Assembly (NCBI GenBank): GCA_015179125.1
Contig: WHVA01000001.1
Location: 558,001-622,000, forward strand
Source: Gautieria morchelliformis
Lineage: Eukaryota > Basidiomycota > Agaricomycetes > Gomphales > Gomphaceae
Direction of reading: 5' to 3'
DNA length: 64,000 nucleotides
Shown piece by piece: positions 1 through 11,085 of the stretch. The translations under genes were made by a program, and so were the position numbers. Under the pieces are notes generated by a model. It saw nothing but the letters and a program-made list of their open reading frames with translations. It was not told the origin of the DNA and did no database searches. Numbering within the stretch: the stretch's first letter is position 1; each line of letters opens with the position of its first letter.

Positions 1-3000
1 GAAGAAGAAACAGCGGGTTTTACTTCTCATCCAGCAGGTGGTTCTTCACATGATGTTGGACAGATGGATTTTATGCTTGAAACGATGGGTTTATCGGATC
101 CAGAAAATTCTCGTATGCCTGCGCGTTCATTTGCAGCAGCGGCATTGCGTAACTTAATTCCACGTGATACGTCTGTCCCTGATCTTGTCATTGCTCATGG
201 TGATGCCATCAATGAATATAACAATCCTGCTTTATTGCCTGGAATGTTCCCTACTTTATATCCCCTTGGTCTTGGTGGTTTCGAAGATGACTCACGCGTT
301 AGTCCTGTCGGCTTTCGCCCCCAGGCAGAATATTACCTCGATTTGGATGATCGTCTGTTCCGATATCATTATTTTTTTATTTTTGTAGTGTTAAATATAT
401 ATCAAAGACGCTTGAGTCACTTGCATACATCATTCACTGTCCGGCGTGAGAACTTTGGTAAAATAGCCGAGAGGTTTTGTAGTCTAACATCTCAACAGCT
501 TGAAAGTTTGGCTACTCATTTAGAGCATGAAAAGAATTCAGAAAGTTTATCAGACAGTGATTGTGTCGGTCTGGATTTGTTATGTCATGTAAATATGATT
601 TCAGCCCATATTCCTGGTTCTGAAAGTTCAAAATTGTATGCCCGCAGTTGTATCCACAGCTATTTTGGACTGTTTGGGATGCCACATATTTATCTAACAC
701 TAAATCCTTCTGCAGCTCATAGTCCTATCTTTCAGTTAATGTATGGAGATATTAATGTTGATTTGACAGCTCAGTATCCTACTTTGGTTTCTATAGGTGA
801 ACGTGCTCTTAGATTGGCGAAAGAGCCTGTTGCTGCGTCAGATTTTTTTACTTTTTCTATGCGGACGATTTTTGAACATTTATTTGGATGGGATTATAAA
901 AGTAATACTAGTTCTACAGCGGGTGGTATTCTTGGACATTTACAAGCATGGTCTGGAACCGTAGAATTAACAGAACGTGCTAACTTTCACGGTCATTTTT
1001 TGATTTGATTATTAGGTGGTATTAATCCATCTGAGTTACACAAAAGGCTTAGAACAGATAGCAATTTCGAACATCGTTTTTTTGCTTATTTTGAATCTAT
1101 TAGTTACCATCATCTGCCAAATGTAGATTACGAGCATGATCCTTATTATGAACCTTGTATTGAACGGCCACATTTACTCCCAGCTGTGGATGCATTACCC
1201 TTTGAATGGCAAGAGTGGAATGAACATTTCGTATACGAAATAAAAGCGTGTGGTGAAATTCTGCAGAGACATACCCATCGGAAAGTATGTTATAAGTATC
1301 GAAAGAGTAATAACTGTCGTTTTTTGTTCCCACATGACATTATCGACCATTCATTTTTTGATAAAGATACAAACTCTGTTTATCTTATGTGTCGGGATCC
1401 TACTATTAACTTTTTTAATCCGTATATTCTCGTAATGAGCCGACACAATCATGATATCAAGTGTATATTGTCTGGCCGTGCAGCAAAAGCTGCCATGTTT
1501 TATATTACTGATTATATCACCAAAATGGACCTTAAAACATCTGAGATGCTATCATTGATGTCAAATGCTGTATCCTCTGTTCATAACCGACCGGTATCCT
1601 CCAATGTCGATCATGCAAAACTCCTATTACATCGTTGTCTTTCGCAATACACCCGTCAACAACAAATCCATGGACAACAGGCTGTAAGATACTTGCGGGG
1701 ATTAGATGACACTATGATGTCGCACAAAACCACAGCAATGTCATCAGGGTTATTATTAATGCATGTTCAAGACCTTTATGGTGACCGGAAAGGTAACTTA
1801 ATGTCGTCTGATATACCAGATGAACCTTTGCAGCATCCTAGTATTAGACTCAGTGTCGATTATAAAGGTTCCTTAGTTGAAAATAATCAAGTATTCAATT
1901 ACTGGTTTCGTGATGATGACCTTGGTCAGTTAAATTTTTATGACTTTGTTCGGTGTGTACGTGTCCAGAAATTAAAGGATATTGATGAAAGTCATGCCGC
2001 TAGTTATCAACGCTTTGCCTTAAAATATCCACATCGTCTCTTGCAAACACATGGATTAGTGTTACATACTGATCCAGAAATGTTTGAGTTGGCATCTAAT
2101 TTACAAGTCCCTAGAATTGTTGGCTGTTCAGTTCCTCGAAAAAGTAGTGAACATCAATATGCATTGTTTATGGTAGCACACTTCAAACCTTTTAGTCCCA
2201 CTGTTCCTCTTATTTTAGAGAATGAATCCTTTGAAGATGTGTTGCAGTGTTATGCATTTTCTGCATTTAGTTTGCGTGTAATGTCAAACTGGGAAGCTAT
2301 GTATGAATGTGAAGATGAACGTGATGCCGAACGTATACGAAAATGTGATCTGTTATTTAAGAAATCAAACGAAATGAGTATTGTCTTAGCAGGTACTGAT
2401 GAAGATGTTGACATTGATTTACATATTGACCCATCAAATTTAAAAGGAAAAGATTCCAACGTTGGCAATGTACTTGGCTTATTACAATCATCTAATTGGT
2501 TCGTGAATGAGGGTTATTCTACTCATCTTACTTTAAATAATAGTATACCTCCTCTGCCCACATTATCTCCTACTCTGATTAAATTATGGAAATCAGAAGT
2601 TGAACAGCAAGAAGCATTGATTATGCAGAACCGCCATAACACATCAGATATTGATAGCCAGCAAATGCACTCAGCACCGACTGTCACATTCACTCAGGAG
2701 GATATTAAGCATGTAGCTGTTGCTTCGTTGGCACCGCCTCATTCCACTGTATGTTCTTTGAATGACAATCCACCTGCCATATCTGCCGTTGATTTATGTT
2801 TGGGAATTTGTAAAAAATTTACTTTGAATATTAAGCAACGGATTGCTTTTGTTATTGCAACAGATGCCTGGTTCCATTTACGTTCCTTTCACGAACACTT
2901 GAAATTTCTACCATCAGAAACTAGTGTTGAACATCCTCCTCCACTTCATATGTTTTTGACAGGACCAGGGGGAACTGGTAAAACACATGGTATTGGTGCA

Positions 3001-5364
3001 TTGAATGAAGTAATGAATTATTATGGATGTGCTTTTTCAATAAGGTATCTAGCTCCTACAGGTGGAGTTGCAAAACTCATTGGAGGTATGACTGTTCATA
3101 AAGGACTAGGCATTGCTGTTAAACGTCGAAAGAATGGAAAAACTAATCGTACTCCTGGTGAGAATACTGAAGATTACATTGTACTAGTAAATTTAAATAA
3201 AGTTCATGCATCTCGTCAGGAATGGAAAGCGGTGGACATATTATTCATTGATGAAATTGGCTCTGTTGGAGCCCAATTGCTGTCTGAGTTAGACCATGCT
3301 TTACAAGTTGCTAAAGAATGTCCTGACGATTGGTTTGGAGGAATGATTGTCATTTTTGCCGGTGACTTTCATCAGCATCCACCTGTATCTGAAACAGCTT
3401 TGTATCAGCCTATATCAAAAAGTTTACACCAATCTAACAATGAAATATGTAAACGGCTTGGACGCATGGCTTGGAAATCAGTAAATACTGTTGTGGAGCT
3501 GACGGAACAAAAACGTATGGAATCCGATGCCGAGTATGCAACTGCTGTAAATAATCTGAGAATGCGTAAGTGTACCATGGATGATGTCGACTTATTTAAT
3601 TCAAGGGTTATTAAAAGTTCTACCAATCCTTTTGGGATCGATATGGGTTTACCTGAGAATATAGAGGCAGTTGCAATTGTTTCCACAAACTTGTTGCGTT
3701 CTTCTATTAATATAAAAAAAGCTGTTACGATTTCGAATTCAACAACAGGCCCTTCATTAGTAATATGTGCAGCACATGATGTCGTTAATGGTGTTACTGT
3801 TCCTGAACCACAACGGTCAACATTATTGAAAATGAATGTTTCTCACATGAATAAAGATGGTGCACTTCCAGCTTTCATACCACTGTATAATTCAATGCCT
3901 ATCCTTCTGCGTAGTCGTAATTTATCTTCAGAATTGAAAATTACAAATGGTTCGAAAGGAATCGTCAGACATATAGAAACAACACAATGTTCATGTGACT
4001 TTACATATGCTACTGCTGTAATTGTAGAGTTTCCAGACAGTATTGTACAGTGTAAAGGGTTACCACCATCCTACTTTCTTATTGAGCCTATTACATGGTC
4101 TTTTACTACCGATTTCACAGAGAATTCAGAGTTAACAATTAAAAAACGAGTTACTAGATATCAATTACCTATTGAGCCGGCATTTGCATTAACAAGCCAT
4201 GCATGTCAAGGACAGACAATTCCTAAAGTATTAGCGGATTTATCAATGTCAGGATTTGCAGCATATGTACAGGCTTCCAGAGCTCAATCGTGTACTGGTT
4301 TTTATAGTATGCGTCCTGTCACACAACAGCAGTTGAATAAACCTTTTTCATATGCATTGAAAATGGAAGATTTGCGTTTGGAATGTCTTGCACATAATAC
4401 TCTTGTAAAATATGGCTTTATCGATGGTCAGTTTAGAGATGTTCCTGATATTGAATGTGATCAAGGTCTTTCACACCCTAAAGTAAATATTTCCTTTGAG
4501 AATTTACATCAAAATACATCAAGAGTTAAAAATCAAAATTTGGTAAGTAGTAATGGTCCTTCACATACAATACATCTTCCACACACTTTTTCTGGGTGTG
4601 TCTGGGATGCCTTAAAATGGTCGTGTGCTTATGATGCAATCATCATGTGTCTCTATGTGTTATATTCTAATGGATCCCTATCTTGGAGAGCTGAATGGTC
4701 TATTCAATCTATGATAAGTAGAAAAATGTCAGATGCATTAAATTTACTTATTCAGCATAATGGGTTGAACTCAATGGGATTTAATTGTGCACGTGACAAA
4801 TTATATGCCCTGTTGGTTAATGAAAATAATGCACTCTTCCCTGCTGGTCCGCTTCCCACAGCAGCATCTGACATTTTGCAATATATTCACTCAACTGTAT
4901 TACCTACACAGTTTTTCAATACTGCATGGAATGAATATGCTCCTCACCTCAATTTGAATACAGACACATATGAGGCAAGTATACAAGACTGGGTCAATAT
5001 TCTTTTATTGTCTTGTCATGAAAGTATTCGTTGTCATTCGACTTCTATTGGTATGTGTACACCTCCATGCTGTTTATGGTTCGATTCTTCTATTGATGTA
5101 AAACCTCGTCCAATTCCCTGTATAAATTTAGATGTTCATGGCATAGTGAATACGTGTTATCAATTACAAGGTATTATTTACAAAAGTGAAAACCATTTTA
5201 CATGTCGCTTTCTATATACCAATGTTTGGTGGTCACATGATGGTAAAGCTGAAAAAGGGATATGCGTTCCATTAAATGCTAACGTGACTGATAGCGTATT
5301 TCTTAACAGCATGGACGGTGTCGATGGTCATCTATATATTTATCAACGCATATCCGACGTATAA
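1..5364 (+). pseudogene. Helitron Rep/PIF1-like helicase, 5'-cut by window edge, one in-frame stop
   Basis: The frame is open from base 1, so the true start lies outside the window. The N-terminal part resembles the Helitron_like_N domain. The HUH motif (FHGHFLI, about 985-1005) is followed at once by TGA (1006-1008), yet the same frame stays open from 1009 to the stop at 5362-5364. The Rep tyrosine motif (FYITDYITK) is at about 1499-1525. The SF1/PIF1 helicase follows: Walker A GPGGTGKT (about 2964-2987), Walker B ILFIDEIG (about 3238-3261), GDFHQHPP (about 3361-3384), TSHACQGQT (about 4192-4218). Rep nicks and joins DNA and the helicase unwinds it during rolling-circle transposition. The roughly 250 C-terminal residues resemble a papain-fold or USP-type protease. 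Apart from the one TGA the frame looks intact, so the copy may be young or the TGA may be read through. Confidence 0.9.
4597..5345 (+). other. C-terminal cysteine-protease-like domain of the Helitron protein
   Basis: Downstream of the helicase, a region starting near WDALKWSCAYDA (Cys at about 4624) ends with a His-containing ENHFTCR (about 5191-5211) and WWSHDG (about 5227-5244). The order Cys box, long helical spacer, then Y-x-L-x-G with His and WW-x-x-DG resembles ubiquitin-specific proteases. Helitron proteins of some lineages are known to carry extra OTU-like or other protease domains. The assignment here rests on a weak motif match only; catalytic competence is not shown. Confidence 0.4.
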
Positions 5365-5393
5365 CCCCTCTACATGGAAGCGACATGGAGGGG
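5365..5393 (+). other. Hairpin just after the Helitron stop codon
   Basis: CCCCTC and CATG (split by TA) pair with CATG and GAGGGG around a 7-nt loop, giving a 10-bp stem immediately after the stop. Canonical Helitrons end with a short hairpin a few bases before CTRR. No clear CTRR follows here, so this is either the 3' terminal hairpin of a variant family or an unrelated stem. Confidence 0.4.
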
Positions 5394-6634
5394 AGTGTGT
5401 TTGTTATTGAGTAGGCAATCCACCCGATGAGGGAGAATGATGAAAATCCCCGTCAAAGACTCACCATTCTCCCTGTCAGCCACGCCAGAGCATCGGAAGG
5501 TGAAAGATGAAGGTAAAGGGCCAGGTGTTTTAGCGGTCCAGATGCTATAGAGAAGAAGAATCCCACGTTGAATGCGCGTATCACGACCTTTCCTGCTAGC
5601 CCCAAAATTGGACCTACATGCCAGCATGGCACAAAGAATTCGCCAGAAGCAGCCCAGAATGTGTGCTCACTCACCACAGGAAACCCTCTGAAAGACTTGC
5701 TTTCCCCACAACCCCCTCCCATTGTAAACCTGCGTCTTCCTCACACGAGTGATAACATTATACACTCTCCATCCCTCACTCCAAGTGCCACACATTGCAA
5801 GTATCGACTCTGAATATGAGGAAGACATTGTCTAACGACGTACGTACTCCACCTGGGATGTGTCCTCGTTTGATGCTCAATAAACTCGTTCACCAGCTTT
5901 CTTCATCAAATATCCCGGGTAGACCGAATACATCCATCTGGACAGAGAAACTGCGAGATTCAGCGACGTGACACCGAGAGCGACTGAAACTCTACCTTGG
6001 CAGAACTTCCTGTCTTGTCAGGTAATTCCACTGCAGCAACGGCTTCTTAGTGTCGCGGAGCTTTCCACGCAGGATCTACCCTTATATGATGGAAAAATCA
6101 TCGAAAGGTCAAAAGATGCTAAGGCGAACAGGTTATACACGATAGCGCGACTGCCGACTGTTCCGCGCATACCACCATTCTTCCCGAGCAAGTGGGCATC
6201 TGTCCTGCGCATACCTCCATCACCTGGAACGAAAGACGTGATACACCGGGAGCAACTCAGCAGGTCCCGTATCCATTATGTGAATCAAACTCATCACCCA
6301 TGGTGATACAACTTGAACAGGTAAGCACACCTTTTACCGTGTCTGATTTTTCTCAGACAACCTTCTAAATCACTTTGACATTACCGATGCATCCACTGTG
6401 CAACATATAAGCATCTTCGCCCCATCGCTTACACAAAACGAGGTGGTCTCTGGGATAAAAGGAGGTGTGGATCAGTGTTATCCATACTAGAATAGAAATC
6501 TCTCACGATCGAAAAACACATTACTGTAACCGCTCACGAACAAAAAAGAGATTGTTGACAGCCATTTGTAACTCCCTATTTTAGACTCAACTCAGAGAGA
6601 GTCGGGGACTGAGGTGGCAGCCGCCGCCGCTACG
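5394..6634. other. No gene recognised
   Basis: Short open frames on both strands overlap each other without motifs or convincing intron structure. It may hold Helitron non-coding sequence or eroded host DNA. Confidence 0.5.
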
Positions 6635-6755
6635 ATTCTTAGTCACCTATGTGGGCCCGGATATGGGACATGCGTATACTATACTTGACATGATCGATCG
6701 CCGCACCGTGCCGATGGCGGACACTGTCCGTGGGGTGGGTCACTGTGCCGAGCGA
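6635..6755 (-). repeat. Dispersed repeat, inverted copy of 54665-54785
   Basis: About 115 bp match the reverse complement of 54665-54785 with only around half a dozen differences by eye; both copies include the palindrome-rich core GTATACTATACTTGACATG. The other copy lies next to a possible LTR, so this one may be a solo LTR remnant. The flanks to 7067 hold no recognisable gene. Confidence 0.7.
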
Positions 6756-7067
6756 CATGCAAGCACCTTGCACATCGTTGATGTCGTGTCTAAATATAGA
6801 ACACGACGTATACGACACCATTTCCGTAATTGTAAAAAAAGGCAGGATTCTTCACCAATGACCATTGCTATACTTTGAATTTATTACAAGATTAGCTCAT
6901 TTTTCACTCTTTATTATTGTGAGTTATCTTCATTGGGTAACCAGTCCCCTTTTTGATCGGCGCGGTTGGAACCGTCCGGGACATTGGCCTACGTAACTTG
7001 ACCGCGCCAGCGCTCCATGTCCCGTAGCAACTGTATCATAAGCACTTGCTAGCCATCACAAACCTCA

Positions 7068-8321
7068 ATGTATCTGCCCTTCGAGGCCTGGAGCCATGTT
7101 TTCTGTCAGTTACCCAATAACTCTCAAACACAACTTATGCGCGTTTGCCAATTCTGGCGGGACATAGCCAAAGCTACACCGCAGCTCTGGACACACCTCA
7201 ACATTGGCCATACACATCGATTTGATGATCCTACCGATCTCTGGCAATGGCTCAAAAAATAGGGCGGGTGTCCACTCAATGTGGTCCTCAAGATTCCACT
7301 CGGAGTCACCGATCTGCGGCCGACGCTGGTGCTGTTGCATAGCCATGTCAGACGATTCCGCGTCCTTAACATCGACGTACCCACGTCTGGTATCGCGGAC
7401 ACAATCCTTTCATCTATTGCACTCTCTGAAGGAAGATGCAATGGCAATACCGCACCACTTCTAGAGGAGTTGTGCATTACCATTGATGAGATGTCAGGCA
7501 GGCCCACCCAGGACTATTTTGAATACACATTTTATCCTTCCCCATGGCTTCGGAGACTAACTGTTTCTCCGCTGAGGATCCCTGCTCCATCATCTAAATT
7601 GCTTTCCACTGTCTCCGCCCTCATGATCGTGTCTGGGCCTGACGACCAAGTTACGCCTATCGAGTGGGTGCTGAACACCATTGCAGCTATTCCTCACCTT
7701 AAATACCTCAAGTACTCCGGGTACCATTTCTTCTCATTCCAACCCAGCCACAGCCTCGACTATCCTCGCCTCAAGGTACTTCCTCATCTTGAGGAAGTAG
7801 ATGTCACAGTTCCTGGCTGTGGCCTCGACATCTTGCAGTGTTTGGAAGCACCCACCCTTTGATCCATACGTCTCGATGGGTCAAGGGAGGATGGCTATGC
7901 AGAAGATTGGAATGACGAAGGCTGTACTAATGTGTCTGCATCACTCAAGCGCTTGCCTCAGCGAGCACCGCACATTCAGAGGCTCGACCTCCATCGCATT
8001 GAAGAGCTGCAAGCCGACACATGTGAGTGGCTTTTCAGCCAGACGGATTTTGCTCATCTCGAAGAACTCCGCATCGAAGGCTTACCCATGACAGACGAAG
8101 TGTTTGCTCAATTAAGTTCGCTTGGTCCGTGCCTACACCGACTCGAGCTCATAGACTGTGAAGATATAACAGGAAAAGCCTTAATCGCTTATATCGAGGC
8201 CAGACAGCTGTCAGGGCATGCGGGGGACTTCCAGTTATTGGTGAGTGGGTGTCCTGGGGTGGAAGACAAGCACCTGGCTGAAGTGTCCCATTTTGTCACT
8301 GTTGAAGAGGTTGATGATTAG
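7068..8321 (+). pseudogene. F-box/LRR-like protein pseudogene
   Basis: One frame runs from the ATG at 7068 to the stop at 8319-8321 (about 417 codons) without introns. Residues 3-45 form an F-box: LPFEAWSHVF, then VCQFWRDIAKATPQLW, the basidiomycete consensus that binds Skp1 in SCF ubiquitin ligases. The rest is leucine-rich with repeated LRRL- and HIQRLDLH-type strands, as in F-box/LRR substrate receptors. Two in-frame stops interrupt it, TAG at 7260-7262 and TGA at 7860-7862, with homology-like sequence continuing in the same frame after each. F-box genes are strongly expanded in mushrooms and many copies decay, so pseudogene is preferred over two short genes. Confidence 0.8.
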
Positions 8322-8559
8322 CATGTCAGCCTGAGCCCAGCCCAAGCCAATGTTCCGGATAGCTGGTAGTATTGTGAGCAGAATGAAATTTATTCTGTCA
8401 ATTTCAGGCAGTGGCAGAAGAACTGGAAGAAGAAGGCATGGACTTCTGGCCAGCCATATGGATGGACTTCGCATGATCTTTCCCAAATCACATTTCAAGT
8501 TCTATCTCATCACACTATCTCTAAATGATTTAAGCCTTATTTTTGTTTCTCCAGGCAAA

Positions 8560-8757
8560 GACCTGAACATGCGGCACACCAACTACCAGGTGCATCATTT
8601 CCTAAACTCATCCTTAGTGAACACACAGCATTCTTCCGTGGGGCCTCTTGACGTTCGCTATGTCTACCAGCCTTTGGAGGAGCTCTACACCCTTCTCATC
8701 ACCAACAAGGCCCCAAATATCCTCCAGGGCATTGAGATGCTTCACCTGTTGAGGTCT
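8560..8757 (+). pseudogene. Fragment resembling coatomer delta subunit (RET2/ARCN1) N-terminus
   Basis: The + frame reads NTQHSSV, then DVRYVYQPLEELYTLLITNK, then NILQGIEMLHLL. This closely resembles the longin-domain core of delta-COP (in the animal protein VRYVYQPMEKLYMVLITTK, then NILEDLETLRLF). COPI delta works in Golgi-to-ER vesicle coats. Only about 65 codons are present: no start, no downstream domains, and the reading stops at the LINE tail from about 8803. It is a captured or broken fragment, not a working gene. Bases 8322-8559 upstream contain no clear delta-COP exon. Confidence 0.75.
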
Positions 8758-8802
8758 AATGTTGTATGGGTTTGCGTGGGCGGTTGCTCCTGCGAGGTGT
8801 TT

Positions 8803-9581
8803 TATTTTTTATTTTATTTTATTTTTTATATCCAATTTATTGTCTTTTGGGGGATGGCCCTATGTAAGACATTTCATACAAAGCGCCGGTCAACACATGT
8901 TTATTCTACCTCTCCTTTCCTTCTCAATCGCTGCTTGTGCTCCATGGGTGAGGCCCAGGGCCTGTCCGTGCCTGTGTGGGCGGGGATATTGTATGACTAG
9001 CGTTAGCTTCTCTTCCCTGTTCTACCCTCTCCTCTCCATGAGCATCCCCTCTTGGTAGATATAGATCCCCGTATGTCTTCTTGAACCGCCCTGTTTTGTG
9101 TATGTACTTGAACAGCTGCTTTCGGCCTTGTCAGAAGCGTCCTCGCCGACCTTGCTCCTCTGCGCAGCTCTCTCTCCCGTTCCTCTCTCTACCTGCAGTA
9201 ACTTGGGCACCTAAAGAGGTAATGATGGACTATTTCATCTGCCGCTTTGCATGCTGGGCACATGGGCGATCCCTCCTTGCCTATCTTTGCTAAGTGCCTG
9301 TTCAGCGGCGCGTGGCCGGTTCTAAGCTGTACGAGCAGCGTCGCATGTCTGCGGGGCATATCAGCTGTGAGCTTCATGAAGGCTGTTGAAGGCATCAATG
9401 GGTCAATTTTGTGCGCTATGTTAGCCCACGGGGACTTGATCCCGCCACTGCTTTCTTCCCTTCCTCGTCTGTGCGCTCATTGCCTGCTACCCCCTCGTGG
9501 CCTGGTACCCACCTCATCATGACCTTGGGCCCTAGCTGCTGCTGGACCACCCCATCTATTTGCCTGTGCAGTGCATTCAGA
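8803..9581 (-). mobile_element. 3' end of a Tad1-like LINE (left inverted arm of LINE A)
   Basis: Read on the minus strand it encodes the end of RNase H and the post-RNase H zinc-knuckle region (SPMCPACKAADEIVHHYLFRC), then a 3' UTR with CCCCAAAAGACAATAAA and an A-rich tail (TTTTA repeats on +, 8803-8830). Bases 8957-9581 are nearly identical to 23983-24623 in inverse orientation, and both carry the same roughly 100-bp coding deletion after RNase H, so one arm was copied from the other. Confidence 0.85.
8957..9581 (-). repeat. Inverted-repeat arm, left (partner 23983-24623)
   Basis: About 625 bp that match the reverse complement of 23983-24623 nearly perfectly by eye. The right arm has a 19-bp tandem duplication near 24190-24210 that is absent here. 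The arm ends exactly where LINE A starts in plus orientation (9582). Confidence 0.85.
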
Positions 9582-10173
9582 TTGAAAAGTCAAAGCATCA
9601 GCATTGGGAAAACTTCCTAGAGGGTGTAGACCAAAAAACAATATGGACTGCCCACAAATACGCGTCAGTGGACTCATCAGATGGGGCTAAAACGCGGATC
9701 CCAACACTTAGTGCCAAATGGGACAATGGATGTAGGTGGGTCACAGAGACAAATGAACAGAAGGCAGAAATGCTGTTCAACACCTTCTTCCCAGAGGCAA
9801 GAGGAGCGAGCAATGACACCCAGCCCATGGCACAGTACCAGCTGACAGCCTTCGATTACTCACCCATCACCGACAACCAGATCGCGTGGGCTGTCGACAG
9901 ACTAAACCCTTTCAAAGCACCAGGCATCAACAGCATACCAAATGTGCTCATTAAGCAGTGTCTTCCTGTCCTACTACCATACCTAGGCCCCCTCTTCCAC
10001 ACCACCTTCGAATTAGAAACGTACCCAGCACAGTGGCATGACTCAATCACACACATCATTAGGAAGCCCGGCAAGGCAGACTACACTGTTCCTGGAGCTT
10101 ACAGGCCCATTGCTCTGCTCAACACGATGGGGAAAGTACTGTCGGCCTGCATAGCTGAGGACCTAGTCAAAAT
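9582..10173 (+). pseudogene. LINE A, part 1: start of reverse transcriptase region
   Basis: The plus-strand frame begins at a residue run matching IEKAKQEHW of LINE B and continues through VDQKTIWTAHKYASVD, LNPFKAPGINSIPNVLIKQC and YRPIALLNTMGKVLSA, the early RT motifs of Tad1-like LINEs. LINE A is 5' truncated: it has no ORF1 or endonuclease. It stops at AAAAT (10169-10173), the target duplicated by the solo LTR that follows, and resumes at 10806. Confidence 0.85.
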
Positions 10174-10800
10174 TCTGAAGAATGTTAAGTAACTATGGGA
10201 TGTGCTACTGTGAGTGGCTCAATAAAATAGACTGGCGTGACTCGGATTGGTACAGGGAGAGTTTGATGCGCTAAGAACTCAAGCGCATGGGAAGTGACCA
10301 GCAAAAAGAGGTAAATTGGTTGAGAGCATTGTTCGATCTTTTATACAAGCGTAACTACAGTATCTGATGGTAGGATAGAGGGGGCATGGGTGTGACGCAG
10401 GTGGGCTGGGGGTAGATAATGGTAGATAATGGATGTGGAACATATGGAGGGTAGATCAGGGAGTGGAGACTACCTGTGAGTACAAACGATGGATCAACAT
10501 GATATGATCAGGAAAATGGGCAGGGTCATGTCAGGTACAGAGGGGAAAGAAAATAAACGGGCCTTGATCGTCCAGCTGATCCATGTAAGAGATTGCGGTG
10601 TTGTGAGCCCATGATCTCACTTGGGCTCACATGGCCCCTCGACTCAACTCAGCTCCGCTCAGCACACGCGTGCGTGCCTCGATGGACTTGTATGACTCGT
10701 GGAATGGTGGATGCTCGTGAAAGGGAAAGGGTCGGTGAGTAGCTGATGGATCGGAGTGAGTGAGAGGGTAACAGGATATCATACAGTCCTTTTCATAACA
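10174..10800 (-). mobile_element. Solo LTR inserted in LINE A
   Basis: A 627-bp non-coding segment flanked by AAAAT (10169-10173 and 10801-10805), sitting inside LINE RT sequence. On the minus strand it begins TGTTATGAAAAGG, like the Copia LTR at 17555-18170 (TGTTATTGGAGG), and shares CTCGACTCAACTC-type motifs. It is probably a solo LTR of a related Copia family, older than the complete Copia element. Confidence 0.6.
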
Positions 10801-10805
10801 AAAAT

Positions 10806-11077
10806 GACAGAAAGTTACTGCCTGCTGCTGAAGAATCACTTTGGATGCAGACCAGGTCACACCACAATGCACGCACTCCATTACACAGTCGGAGCAGCAA
10901 AAGATGTGCGGAGGAGGGGCAAAGTGCTGGGGGTGCTTTTCCTTGACATCAAGGGAGCTTTCCCAAGCATAATCCTTGAAAGATTAGTACACGACATGCG
11001 CCTGAGAGGCGTCCCGCAGCAGTGTACTGACTGGATACAGAGAAAGGTCGAAGGCTGGTGCACAACGGTAAACTTTG
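10806..11077 (+). pseudogene. LINE A, part 2: reverse transcriptase
   Basis: The frame reads LLLKNHFGCRPGHTTMHALH and then LGVLFLDIKGAFPS, the RT palm motif with its first catalytic Asp. It ends with ACGGTAAACTTTG (11065-11077), which recurs at 16902-16914 on the far side of LINE B. Confidence 0.85.
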
Positions 11078-11085
11078 GCGGAGAA

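Noticed and set aside
5453-6306. Small genes after the Helitron
   Set aside because: Overlapping frames on both strands, no motifs, no splice structure.
8350-9000. Single 216-codon gene
   Set aside because: It joins the delta-COP fragment to LINE tail sequence read on the wrong strand.
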